From an uncultured Aquimarina sp. (GTDB lineage: Bacteria > Bacteroidota > Bacteroidia > Flavobacteriales > Flavobacteriaceae): a stretch of DNA of 64,000 nt. The stretch covers positions 1 to 64,000 of the forward strand of contig NZ_CANMQT010000009.1 of assembly GCF_947500065.1 (NCBI RefSeq). Reading direction: 5' to 3'. The position numbers and the translations under genes were made by a program. Positions 9,241-17,118 of this stretch are shown one piece after another. The notes below the pieces were generated by a model. The model was not told the origin of the DNA. It made no database searches and saw nothing but the letters and a program-made list of their open reading frames with translations. Every line of letters starts with the position of its first letter. Position 1 is the stretch's first letter.

Positions 9241-11454
9241 ATGACCACACAAAAACTCTTATACTCGTTTCTTCTTCTAATAGGTATTACTACACAGGCG
9301 CAAACAGAAAATGATTATTGTGAATTATGGCGTAAACAAATGGATACAATTTCAAGCTCTGAAGCATTATTTAGGCTTAGTAATCAAACTATTTCTAAAG
9401 TAGATGATGAATGTAAGATAGAAATTTATTTAGCATTAACTCACACATATAAGTATATTGAAAAGTTTGATGAAGCATTAAGTAATTGTAATCAAGCTAT
9501 CATACTGGGAGAAAGCCTCAAAAAAGAGACATCACTTTCAAGCTTATATGTAGAGAAGGCTAATATTTTATTATCTCAAAACCATAAAGATAAAGAAGCT
9601 TATGTGTGGCTAGATAAAGCTAAAAAAATATTGGATAAAGATTTTAAAAATGAAGCGTGGGTTCTTTATTATAATACGAAGGAATTAGTAGCAAGGAAAA
9701 GTAACGAATATAATAAAGCAATCATATATGCGGACTCGGTTATCGGTTTCTTAAATAGAACTAATAATGAAATTGGAATACCAACGCGATATCAAAACAT
9801 AGGCTTGTACCACTTTAATTTATCGAATTATGAAGAATCAGCTAAAAATTTACTAAAAGCAATCCAGCTTAAAGAAGGTCAAAATAATATTTTAGACTTA
9901 GAGGATATATACTATTTTTTAGGTCGTACCTATTTAAGATGGGGACATTACGATACCGCAATAAAATATATAAATAAGAGTATTCCAATTGCAAAGAAAA
10001 GAAGAGATAATTATGTTTTATTATTATGTTACGCTGAACTGGTTAAATGTAACCAGAAGTTAAATAAAAATGATGATGCAATTAAAGTTGCTGATTATGC
10101 ATTAAAATTAGCTCGTGATCAGAAAGATTATGTTCAAATCGCCGAATTGTTAAAAGAAAAGGGATGGATATACTTTGAAAACCTTAAACAAAACGATAAG
10201 GCAGAGGTGTATTTTAAAGAAGCTTACCAAATAGCTAAAAAGTCTAAAGATGATTCAACACTATATGCTAGCATCAGAGGCTTAATAGAAATTTATCTTC
10301 ATGAAAAAAAATATAAAAAAGTGAAAAGCTACTTGAAATCTTTTGAGAATATAACTAATAAGATTAATAGTATACATTTTAAACAAAAATTCTATCAAGT
10401 TTCTAGCAGATATTATGAGAAAACAGGTCAATCATTCTTAGCCTTAAATCAACTAAAAAAATATTATTCAATAAAAGACTCTATATCCAGCGAACAAGTA
10501 ATGATTAAAGTAGCTGATCTCGAAAAACAATATGATACTAAAAAGAAAGAATTAGCGATAGTATCTCTTAATCAAGAAAAAGAAGAACAGGAACAAATAG
10601 CCAAACAAGCTAAAGCTCAACAAAACTTATATTTATTAGCAGCTGGATTTTTATTGTTTTTATTAATAGCTGGTGCTTGGGCTTTTAGAAAATTGAGAAA
10701 ACAACAAAAGGCACTTACCTCTACAAATCAGGTTAAAAATCGTCTTTTTTCGATCATAGCTCATGATCTAAGAGGTATGATTCTTCCTTTTCAGCGATCA
10801 GGTAAAATACTAAAATATCATATCGATAAAGGTAATCATGAAAAAACAATAGAACTTTCACAAGCCCTAGAAAAAAACTCCGAAAACCTTTCTAATATGT
10901 TGGATAATTTATTGAATTGGTCGTTAGAACAGATGAATGGATATAAAATGAATCCAGAAACAATATCTATTGGAGGACAACTAAACGAAATTATTTCTGG
11001 ATATGAACAACAAGCTTCTTATAAGAAAACTAAAATTGATTTAAAATTCGAAGAAGATTTGAAAATTATATTTGATAAAGGAGCCTTTCATGTTATTTTT
11101 AGAAATTTGATAGGTAATGCTTTAAAATATACTGAAGAAGGAAATATAAGAATAGAGTGTACAAGTAATGATGATATGTTTTTATGTTCAATTACAGATA
11201 CTGGTGTAGGCATGTCTCAGGATCAGATTGAGAATCTTTTTACTCTGGAAGAAAAAAAATCTACTATTGGTACACAAGGTGAAAAAGGAACAGGACTAGG
11301 ACTTAACCTCGTTTATAGGTTTGTGAAAATGCATAAAGGAACGATCACTGTTTCTTCAGAAAAAAGGATAGGAACCCAATTTGAATTAAATTTTCCCGTT
11401 TCAATATCTTTACAGAGTATGAAAGTAAATAATCCCAAACAGTTATCCGCATAG
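9241..11454 (+). CDS. TPR-containing sensor histidine kinase (paralogue 2 of 3)
   Basis: 737 residues with the same plan: signal peptide (ending TQAQ), about seven TPR-like repeats, the coiled coil VADLEKQYDTKKKELA, one membrane helix and a HisKA/HATPase core with His508, NLIGNALKYT, DTGVGMS and GEKGTGLGLNL. It begins 35 bases after the stop of paralogue 1. Long stretches of the kinase part match paralogues 1 and 3 even at the base level. The N-terminal 400 residues match only at structural positions. The mature start NDYCELWRKQMDTIS resembles paralogue 3 (EYCEQWRAEKDTIS) more than paralogue 1, suggesting 2 and 3 are the younger pair. Confidence 0.92.
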   Translation: MTTQKLLYSFLLLIGITTQAQTENDYCELWRKQMDTISSSEALFRLSNQTISKVDDECKIEIYLALTHTYKYIEKFDEALSNCNQAIILGESLKKETSLSSLYVEKANILLSQNHKDKEAYVWLDKAKKILDKDFKNEAWVLYYNTKELVARKSNEYNKAIIYADSVIGFLNRTNNEIGIPTRYQNIGLYHFNLSNYEESAKNLLKAIQLKEGQNNILDLEDIYYFLGRTYLRWGHYDTAIKYINKSIPIAKKRRDNYVLLLCYAELVKCNQKLNKNDDAIKVADYALKLARDQKDYVQIAELLKEKGWIYFENLKQNDKAEVYFKEAYQIAKKSKDDSTLYASIRGLIEIYLHEKKYKKVKSYLKSFENITNKINSIHFKQKFYQVSSRYYEKTGQSFLALNQLKKYYSIKDSISSEQVMIKVADLEKQYDTKKKELAIVSLNQEKEEQEQIAKQAKAQQNLYLLAAGFLLFLLIAGAWAFRKLRKQQKALTSTNQVKNRLFSIIAHDLRGMILPFQRSGKILKYHIDKGNHEKTIELSQALEKNSENLSNMLDNLLNWSLEQMNGYKMNPETISIGGQLNEIISGYEQQASYKKTKIDLKFEEDLKIIFDKGAFHVIFRNLIGNALKYTEEGNIRIECTSNDDMFLCSITDTGVGMSQDQIENLFTLEEKKSTIGTQGEKGTGLGLNLVYRFVKMHKGTITVSSEKRIGTQFELNFPVSISLQSMKVNNPKQLSA

Positions 11455-11464
11455 TTGTCATTTT

Positions 11465-13672
11465 ATGAAAACAAAATACACATTCTTTTTAGCATTATTT
11501 TTTATAGGTTGTTTGACTCATGCACAAACAAAAAAAGAGTATTGTGAACAATGGAGAGCGGAAAAAGATACAATTTCGGATGTAGATTTTTATTTTGAAT
11601 ATAATAAGATCATGATGGCTAAGGTCGATGAAACTTGTTTGACGGATATTTATATGTCTCAAGCCTATATATATGAGATAAAAAAAAATACAGATTCTAG
11701 TTTATACTATTATGATAAGGTAGCAATATTAGCCAAAAACACAGATTCAGAAGAATTATTATTGTCTACATATGTATATAAAGCATATGCATTGTTAAAT
11801 AATTATAGAAAAGATGAAACAATACCAATATTGCAAAAAGCCAGATCAATACTATCAAAAGACCCGGATAATAGTAGTTGGCATTTATATTATACGTTAA
11901 AATCGATGTCTGCAAGAGATGATAATGAGTACGGTAAAGCTATCAATTATATAGATTCAAGTATTGTTGTTTTGAAACGCATTAAAGATACTGTCAATTT
12001 ATTAGATGCATATCAGAATAAAGGAGCATATTACCTTCATTTGGATAACTATACGAAGGCAGCAGAGATTTTTCTTCAAACTATCGAAACGGATGAAAAA
12101 CCGTCTGATCTATTGCGTTTAATAGGTACCTATTATAATCTTGGTTTTTGTTATGTGAAATTGGATAAATCTGAAACTGCAATAAAATACTTTAATGAAG
12201 GGATTTTAAGGGCAAAAAAAATTGGTAATGATTATGAGATTGCTTCATTTCACTTAGCTTTAGCAGGAAGATATAGGGAATTAAAAGAATATGACAAGGC
12301 TATTGATAATGTAGACTCAGCATCGGATATATCTCAAAAAATGAAACACAATGATTTAATAATTGAAGGCCTGCAGCATAAGGGCATGATCTATTATGAC
12401 TCTTCATTAGATTACGATAAAGCCGGAATTTGTTTTATTAAAGCTTATAAAATGTCTAAAGAATTAAATATCGAAAAAACACTACCTAGTCTTTTTGGTA
12501 TAATAAAGGTTTATCTTAAAAAAGGAGAATACAATAAAGTTAAAGAATATTTAAAACCTTTTGAAGAAGCTGTAAATAAAATTAGAGAATTAGATTCTAA
12601 AAAAGAATTTCATAAAATATATAGTGAATATTACGAAAAAACAAAACAATTCACTTCGGCCTTGGAGCACTTTAAGAAATATCACTCTATAAAAGATTCT
12701 ATATCGAGCCAAGAAGTGCAAACCAAGATAGCAGATTTAGAGAAAAAATATGACACCAAAAAGAAAGAATTGGCTATTGTAAATCTCAATCAAGAAAAAG
12801 AAGAACAACAATTAATTACAAAACAAGCTAAAACTCAGCAAAATTTATATTTATTAGCGGCTAGTTTTTTGTTTCTATTATTGTTATTAGGGGCTTGGGC
12901 TTTTAGAAAACTGAGAAAGCAACAAAAGCAGCTTGCTTCTACAAACCAGGTTAAAAACCGTCTTTTTTCTATCATTGCCCACGATCTAAGAGGGATGATT
13001 CTTCCTTTTCAGCGATCAGGTAAAATACTAAAATATCATATCGATAAAGGTAATCACGAAAAAACAATAGAAATTTCACAAGCTCTAGAGAAAAACTCCG
13101 AAAGTCTTTCTAATATGCTGGATAACTTATTGAATTGGTCATTAGAACAGATGAATGGATATAAAATGAATCTTCAAACCATATTGGTAAGTGAAGAATT
13201 AAAAGAAATTGTATCAGGATATAAACAACAAGCTTCTTATAAGAAAACTAAGATTGATTTAAAATTTAAAGAAGATTTGAGGATTACATTTGATAAAGGA
13301 GCTTTTCATGTGATTTTTAGAAACCTAATTGGGAATGCTCTTAAATATACTGAAGAAGGAAATATTCGTATAGAATTTAGCAGTGAGAATGATATGTTTT
13401 TATGTTCTGTAATTGATACTGGAATAGGAATATCTGAGAATCAATTACAAAATATTTTTACTTTAGAAGAAAAAAAATCTATTATCGGTACACAAGGTGA
13501 AAAAGGAACAGGACTGGGGCTTAATCTCGTTTATCGATTTGTAAAAATGCATAAAGGAACGATCAATGTTTCTTCAGAAAAAAGAATTGGCACGCGTTTT
13601 GACTTAAGCATCCCCATAACCATATCGCTGACTAAAGAAGAAGGGGCAATTTCTAAACCTTTATCAGCGTAA
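11465..13672 (+). CDS. TPR-containing sensor histidine kinase (paralogue 3 of 3)
   Basis: 735 residues. A signal peptide (ending THAQ) is followed by a TPR array, coiled coil and membrane helix (LYLLAASFLFLLLLLGAWAF). The kinase core has phospho-acceptor His506 and complete N, G1 and G2 boxes. It lies ten bases after paralogue 2 and sixteen bases before the response regulator, so all four genes are very probably co-transcribed. All three kinases keep every catalytic motif, so none looks decayed. The shared regulator implies that the three inputs converge on one output. Confidence 0.92.
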   Translation: MKTKYTFFLALFFIGCLTHAQTKKEYCEQWRAEKDTISDVDFYFEYNKIMMAKVDETCLTDIYMSQAYIYEIKKNTDSSLYYYDKVAILAKNTDSEELLLSTYVYKAYALLNNYRKDETIPILQKARSILSKDPDNSSWHLYYTLKSMSARDDNEYGKAINYIDSSIVVLKRIKDTVNLLDAYQNKGAYYLHLDNYTKAAEIFLQTIETDEKPSDLLRLIGTYYNLGFCYVKLDKSETAIKYFNEGILRAKKIGNDYEIASFHLALAGRYRELKEYDKAIDNVDSASDISQKMKHNDLIIEGLQHKGMIYYDSSLDYDKAGICFIKAYKMSKELNIEKTLPSLFGIIKVYLKKGEYNKVKEYLKPFEEAVNKIRELDSKKEFHKIYSEYYEKTKQFTSALEHFKKYHSIKDSISSQEVQTKIADLEKKYDTKKKELAIVNLNQEKEEQQLITKQAKTQQNLYLLAASFLFLLLLLGAWAFRKLRKQQKQLASTNQVKNRLFSIIAHDLRGMILPFQRSGKILKYHIDKGNHEKTIEISQALEKNSESLSNMLDNLLNWSLEQMNGYKMNLQTILVSEELKEIVSGYKQQASYKKTKIDLKFKEDLRITFDKGAFHVIFRNLIGNALKYTEEGNIRIEFSSENDMFLCSVIDTGIGISENQLQNIFTLEEKKSIIGTQGEKGTGLGLNLVYRFVKMHKGTINVSSEKRIGTRFDLSIPITISLTKEEGAISKPLSA

Positions 13673-13688
13673 ATAAAATACACAGATC

Positions 13689-14402
13689 ATGAATATTTAT
13701 ATTGTAGAAGATGATATATTTCATCTAGAAGATATTAAAATCAGTTTAGAAGAATTAGGATATTCTTGTGTTGGTAATTCTGATGATCCTTTTGAAGCTC
13801 AGGAACAAATAGGAGAGCTAAAACCCGATGCCGTTATATTGGATATTCATCTTAATGGAAAAGAATCTGGAATAGCTTTGGGGAATAAAATTAAGACATT
13901 GTATGAAATACCTGTTTTTTTTGCAACCTCTGATAATGATAAGAATATCATGAGTAAAGCAGCAGATATCAATCCAGTAGCTTACTTAACAAAACCGATT
14001 AACAAAGATGATTTACAGGCAGCACTAATTCTTGCTAATAAAAAAGAAGTTACTTCCGAAAAGAATACTACCGATGAATCTGAAGATATATTTGTAAAAA
14101 GCGGAAATAAATTAGTGAAAGTAAATCTAGATACTATTCTTTTTGCACATACAGATTCAAAAAATTATTGCTCGATAGTTACTACTGATAATAAAAAACT
14201 ATCTGTAAGATATTCCATTTTGAAACTAGGAAAGAAGCTTGAAGGTTTAGAATTTGTTCAAACACACAGATCATATCTCATTAATTGGAATAAAATAGAT
14301 TCATTACATGAATATGATCAAACCATAGAAATACAAGGACATCATATTCCTATAGGGAGAACTTTTAAAGAACTTATATATAAACGATTAAAAGTGATCT
14401 AA
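13689..14402 (+). CDS. LytTR-family response regulator
   Basis: A 237-residue two-domain regulator. The receiver domain (about 1-120) has the acidic pair Glu7-Asp8-Asp9, phospho-acceptor Asp52 (VILDIHLNG), and Lys102 (YLTKPI). The C-terminal LytTR DNA-binding domain (about 140-237) carries the typical KVNLDTILFAHTDSKNY and EFVQTHRSYLINW segments. Its promoter is shared with the three upstream kinases, and a terminator follows about 95 bases after the stop. Targets cannot be deduced from the window. Confidence 0.93.
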   Translation: MNIYIVEDDIFHLEDIKISLEELGYSCVGNSDDPFEAQEQIGELKPDAVILDIHLNGKESGIALGNKIKTLYEIPVFFATSDNDKNIMSKAADINPVAYLTKPINKDDLQAALILANKKEVTSEKNTTDESEDIFVKSGNKLVKVNLDTILFAHTDSKNYCSIVTTDNKKLSVRYSILKLGKKLEGLEFVQTHRSYLINWNKIDSLHEYDQTIEIQGHHIPIGRTFKELIYKRLKVI

Positions 14403-14497
14403 TAATTTTCAAATAACCTTATAAAACTTATTATATGTTCGATTGTTACTTTTGATAGTGTGTAAAAACCTATTCATTATTCTATTACAATTTTTAT

Positions 14498-14541
14498 AAA
14501 AAGATTCATCAAACAAAAATTATAGTTTGATGAACCTTTTT
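14498..14541 (+). terminator. Intrinsic terminator after the kinase/regulator operon
   Basis: A 10-bp perfect stem (TTCATCAAAC with GTTTGATGAA) extends through one A-C mismatch into AAAAAG/CTTTTT, loop of ten. The outer A and T tracts make it usable from both strands, so it may also stop minus-strand transcription from the TraO-like gene. Confidence 0.75.
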
Positions 14542-14578
14542 GAACACACAAAAGCACGAAACTCTCAACTCGTATACT

Positions 14579-14695
14579 TTAGTTCTTTTTTCCATTAAAC
14601 GACACACTCAGTATTTCACCATCTATTTCGAGATCATCAAATGTAATGTCAACTTCTAAATAAGAAGGGAATTCCTTTTCAATAATTACAGAAGT
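14579..14695 (-). pseudogene. Short coding remnant downstream of the TraO-like gene
   Basis: An open frame of 38 codons without a start codon, ending TFDDLEIDGEILSVSFNGKKN then TAA, with an in-frame TAA directly at its 5' side. The composition is protein-like and the position, a dozen bases after the TraO-like stop on the same strand, suggests the tail of a deleted gene. A chance open frame of this length is possible in such DNA, so this is tentative. The rest of the gap 14403-14709 holds only the terminator. Confidence 0.3.
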
Positions 14696-14709
14696 TTATA
14701 TGAGGTCTT

Positions 14710-15282
14710 TTATTTTAGAATTAATTTAATTCCTAAGCCTGCATAAGGTGTTAATTCTCCAATTTCACTATTGAAATGATAGGTTTCATTTAGTTTTATA
14801 TTTAAGGATATTACTGGAGAGATAAAAATATCTGCATCCAACCCCGCGTATGCTCCATAAACCACATTATTAGTTTCGATATTGAGAATTTGATTGTTTT
14901 CTAGAGTTTGATCACCATTGTTAATGCTCTCATAACCTATTGTACCTCCTGCTCCTAGTGATAGTGCAAAGGTTCTGGAATTGTTTCTTAGGATATCAAA
15001 AAAGAAACCTGCATTAAAAGAATACGTATTTACAGGAATATCTATATTATTTTGCTCTAAGTTAGCGAAACTACCTTGTATATTGAATTGAAGGAAATCA
15101 AACTCATTTACTTTATAATCTCCAGTTATCATTCCGCTAAAACCATCTTGTACAATACCGCCTGTTATCGAAAATGCTACTTTATGACTTTGAGCGGATA
15201 ATGCATTAGCATATAAAAATAAAAGTAGTAGTATTACAGATGTATAAAGTAATTGCTTCTTCGTGTGTATCGAATTATTCAT
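14710..15282 (-). CDS. TraO-like outer-membrane protein
   Basis: 190 residues. A signal peptide (about 1-30, ending NALSAQ) precedes a small beta-barrel-like protein with alternating hydrophobic strands and a final aromatic-free strand (GLGIKLILK). From memory, the central ALSLGAGGTIGYESINNGD...NNVVYGAYAGLDADIF pattern matches the conjugal transfer TraO family of Bacteroidota (GYExINxG, then YGAGG). No other tra genes occur here, so it is either an isolated relict of a conjugative element or a housekeeping relative. A coding fragment follows it directly. Confidence 0.65.
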   Translation of the reverse strand: MNNSIHTKKQLLYTSVILLLLFLYANALSAQSHKVAFSITGGIVQDGFSGMITGDYKVNEFDFLQFNIQGSFANLEQNNIDIPVNTYSFNAGFFFDILRNNSRTFALSLGAGGTIGYESINNGDQTLENNQILNIETNNVVYGAYAGLDADIFISPVISLNIKLNETYHFNSEIGELTPYAGLGIKLILK

Positions 15283-15498
15283 TGGTAATGCCTTTGAATT
15301 AAGTTTTATATTTAAAATTTTTGTAGAATATCAAACACTAATTAAGTATTTATTAAAACACGAAATAATTACTTTGGGATTTTGGTATGTATTATATGGA
15401 TCAGTGTTTTGTTTTTTGGGTTTTTTGTTTGGTGAGTTAACTATGTATGGAATAGTTATTATATAACCATTCTTATTATATTAATTGATATTCATGAA

Positions 15499-15538
15499 AA
15501 TATCCTCATCATATCACTAAGGACACGATGAGGATATT
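15499..15538 (-). terminator. Hairpin terminator after the double-glycine peptide genes
   Basis: A perfect 12-bp stem (AATATCCTCATC with GATGAGGATATT) and a 16-base loop, followed on the minus strand by a short TTTT. It is 18 bases past the stop of the 47-residue peptide gene. Confidence 0.65.
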
Positions 15539-15555
15539 AGATTTGTTATTTTCTT

Positions 15556-15699
15556 CTAATCACAGTTTCTATGTGGACAAAAAAATTGCATATTAGAAGT
15601 TACGCCACAATCACAACCATCATAACCGCCATTTACAGCTTTCTGCGCTTCTTTTCTGAGTACTTTGACTCCTTCTAAGTTTAAAATGTTTTTTTTCAT
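15556..15699 (-). CDS. Short double-glycine leader peptide (bacteriocin/RiPP-like precursor), 47 aa
   Basis: The 47-codon frame starts MKKNILNLEGVKVLRKEAQK, followed by AVNGG, a classic double-glycine leader (Leu/Val positions, Lys-Glu-x-Gln-Lys, then GG) of the type cut by peptidase-containing ABC exporters. The predicted core of 22 residues (YDGCDCGVTSNMQFFCPHRNCD) is rich in cysteine (four) and has no membrane character. It is homologous in its leader to the neighbouring 60-residue peptide, and both share a TAACTTAAA box 9-10 bases before the ATG. No exporter or modification enzyme is in the window, so the product could be a bacteriocin, a RiPP or a signal. Confidence 0.75.
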   Translation of the reverse strand: MKKNILNLEGVKVLRKEAQKAVNGGYDGCDCGVTSNMQFFCPHRNCD

Positions 15700-15735
15700 T
15701 GTGTGAAAGTTTAAGTTATTATAAATGTCTTTACA

Positions 15736-15918
15736 CTATCGTAAAGTACATAGTTTACCAAATGGCGAATTTGGAAAAGAAGAACATTGATAATTATAAC
15801 TAGCGGTAAGATCTACACAATCTCGATCATTATGACAAGGTAAAAGCAATCCTCCGTTAATCGTTTTTTGTTGCTCTTTAGTTAAGGCTGTTCCTAAGTT
15901 TGATAAATTAGTTATCAT
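15736..15918 (-). CDS. Short double-glycine leader peptide (bacteriocin/RiPP-like precursor), 60 aa
   Basis: A 60-residue peptide. The leader MITNLSNLGTALTKEQQKTI ends in NGG, matching the LTKEQQKxINGG consensus of Bacteroidota double-glycine precursors. The predicted core of 35 residues (starting LLLPCHNDRDC) has four cysteines spaced C-x5-C-x10-C-x11-C, which could form two disulfides. It sits 36 bases upstream of the second peptide gene on the same strand, so they are likely co-transcribed. The neighbouring VgrG operon suggests an interbacterial competition region, but there is no direct link. Confidence 0.78.
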   Translation of the reverse strand: MITNLSNLGTALTKEQQKTINGGLLLPCHNDRDCVDLTASYNYQCSSFPNSPFGKLCTLR

Positions 15919-15927
15919 GATGTAAAA

Positions 15928-15957
15928 TTTAAGTTAGTTTATTACACGTTGTAATAA
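15928..15957 (-). promoter_or_regulatory. Leader box and palindrome upstream of the peptide genes
   Basis: TAACTTAAA on the minus strand (15928-15936) stands nine bases before the ATG at 15918, and the same nine bases (15710-15718) stand ten bases before the ATG at 15699. Just upstream of the first copy lies TTATTACA-CGT-TGTAATAA (15939-15957), an 8-bp inverted repeat that could be an operator. The repeated box may only reflect duplication of the gene with its leader. Confidence 0.4.
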
Positions 15958-16148
15958 TTATACTTAAGGTATTATTTAGAAATAAGATACTATTCGTATA
16001 GTGGGTCTTTGGTCTAAAATTGTGGATGAACAACAGATTGATGTGGAGGTATATAAAAGAAACAGTAGTTATATATCGATTAAAGAATTCTAAATTGAAG
16101 CGTAATTCGGAATCACAAAAAAGGACAAGTAAAAGCTTTAAAAATTAT

Positions 16149-17060
16149 TTAGATACTAAATAGGCTATTGTCATTATTCATTGGTTTGTTTTTTTTAATT
16201 GTATCTGGTTTTGTTTTTACTTTTGATGGAGTAGGAGTGGTTGTTGATTTTTGATCTGTACCAAGTTGTTCTCCCATTACTAAAGAAGGTATATTATCTT
16301 TTTTAGGTTTTGCAACTTTTCCTAGATTTAGAAGACTGGTATTATCAGTTTTTTTTCGTATTGATTTCGGTTTAGTTGCTTTTTTAGTCGTTGGTTTTAC
16401 AGGAGTTTTAGCTGTATTAGGTTGTTCTTTTTCTTTTTTTAGTTCTTCTGCAGATGTTTTAAACTGTTTAATCGGAGATGTGGCAGTATTTGATTTTTTT
16501 TTGGTAGTAACACTTGGAACTGATTTAACTCTGGATTCTTCTTTTGGAACAGATATATCACCAAGAATTATGGAAGGTTTATTAGTTTTATTCTGTAGTA
16601 TCCTGTTTTTTGAGGTTTCTGGTATTTCTGGTTGTTGAGATGAAGCAGGAGCAGGTTTATGTAGATCAGGATCTTCTCCTCTAAGCATCATTTCATCTTC
16701 TTTTTTGAATTGAAGCATCTCGTCTAAAGTGAAATGTCTTATAGGGACGTCTATAAAACCTTTTAGATCATCGAGCGAATTACCATTAAATATATGCTCA
16801 GATAACTGCAAACATTGTTTATGGGTTACATAGCGTTGTTTATGTATTTTGTGTAGTTGGATAGGATAATCTATTTTCCATTTATTGCGATCTTGCCAAG
16901 AAAAGATGGCGGTATATTTTTGTTCTTTATCTTGGTATAATTTTATACAAGAATCTTTATGGGCAGATGCTGTATTTACTACATTATATAATTCTTTACC
17001 AGAGATTTTTTGACCACTAATATTTATTTCTTTTGGAGTGTCTGTTATAGAGGATTTCAT
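16149..17060 (-). CDS. Small-protein paralogue A of the VgrG operon (303 aa), unknown function
   Basis: Residues 1-135 are homologous to the 184-aa protein at 20691-21245: both have KLY, WKID-PI-L, HKQ-Y-T--QC, then FI-VPI--FTLDEM--FKKE-EM-LRGEDP. The rest (about 136-295) is a low-complexity K/T/P/S-rich disordered tail. The last residues (DNSLFSI) again resemble the paralogue's end (SDNYFQI). It follows the DUF2235 lipase gene by 58 bases and ends the operon. Position and duplication suggest a chaperone, adaptor or immunity partner for the lipase. Without a signal peptide it is cytoplasmic, which argues against the usual periplasmic immunity against a phospholipase. Confidence 0.7.
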   Translation of the reverse strand: MKSSITDTPKEINISGQKISGKELYNVVNTASAHKDSCIKLYQDKEQKYTAIFSWQDRNKWKIDYPIQLHKIHKQRYVTHKQCLQLSEHIFNGNSLDDLKGFIDVPIRHFTLDEMLQFKKEDEMMLRGEDPDLHKPAPASSQQPEIPETSKNRILQNKTNKPSIILGDISVPKEESRVKSVPSVTTKKKSNTATSPIKQFKTSAEELKKEKEQPNTAKTPVKPTTKKATKPKSIRKKTDNTSLLNLGKVAKPKKDNIPSLVMGEQLGTDQKSTTTPTPSKVKTKPDTIKKNKPMNNDNSLFSI

Positions 17061-17118
17061 AATAGCGATAGTTATATATATTATTTTTTTACTGATGTTT
17101 CAAATTATAGATGTCTGT

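Noticed and set aside
15263..15466. 67-codon plus-strand frame at the TraO-like gene start
   Set aside because: Overlaps the start of a better gene, has an AT-driven hydrophobic composition (many Phe/Ile/Leu from T runs) and no recognisable features.
16149..16460. Repeat-like K/T/P/S tail as a possible DNA repeat array
   Set aside because: Bases are not periodic; it is a low-complexity protein tail, not a tandem repeat.
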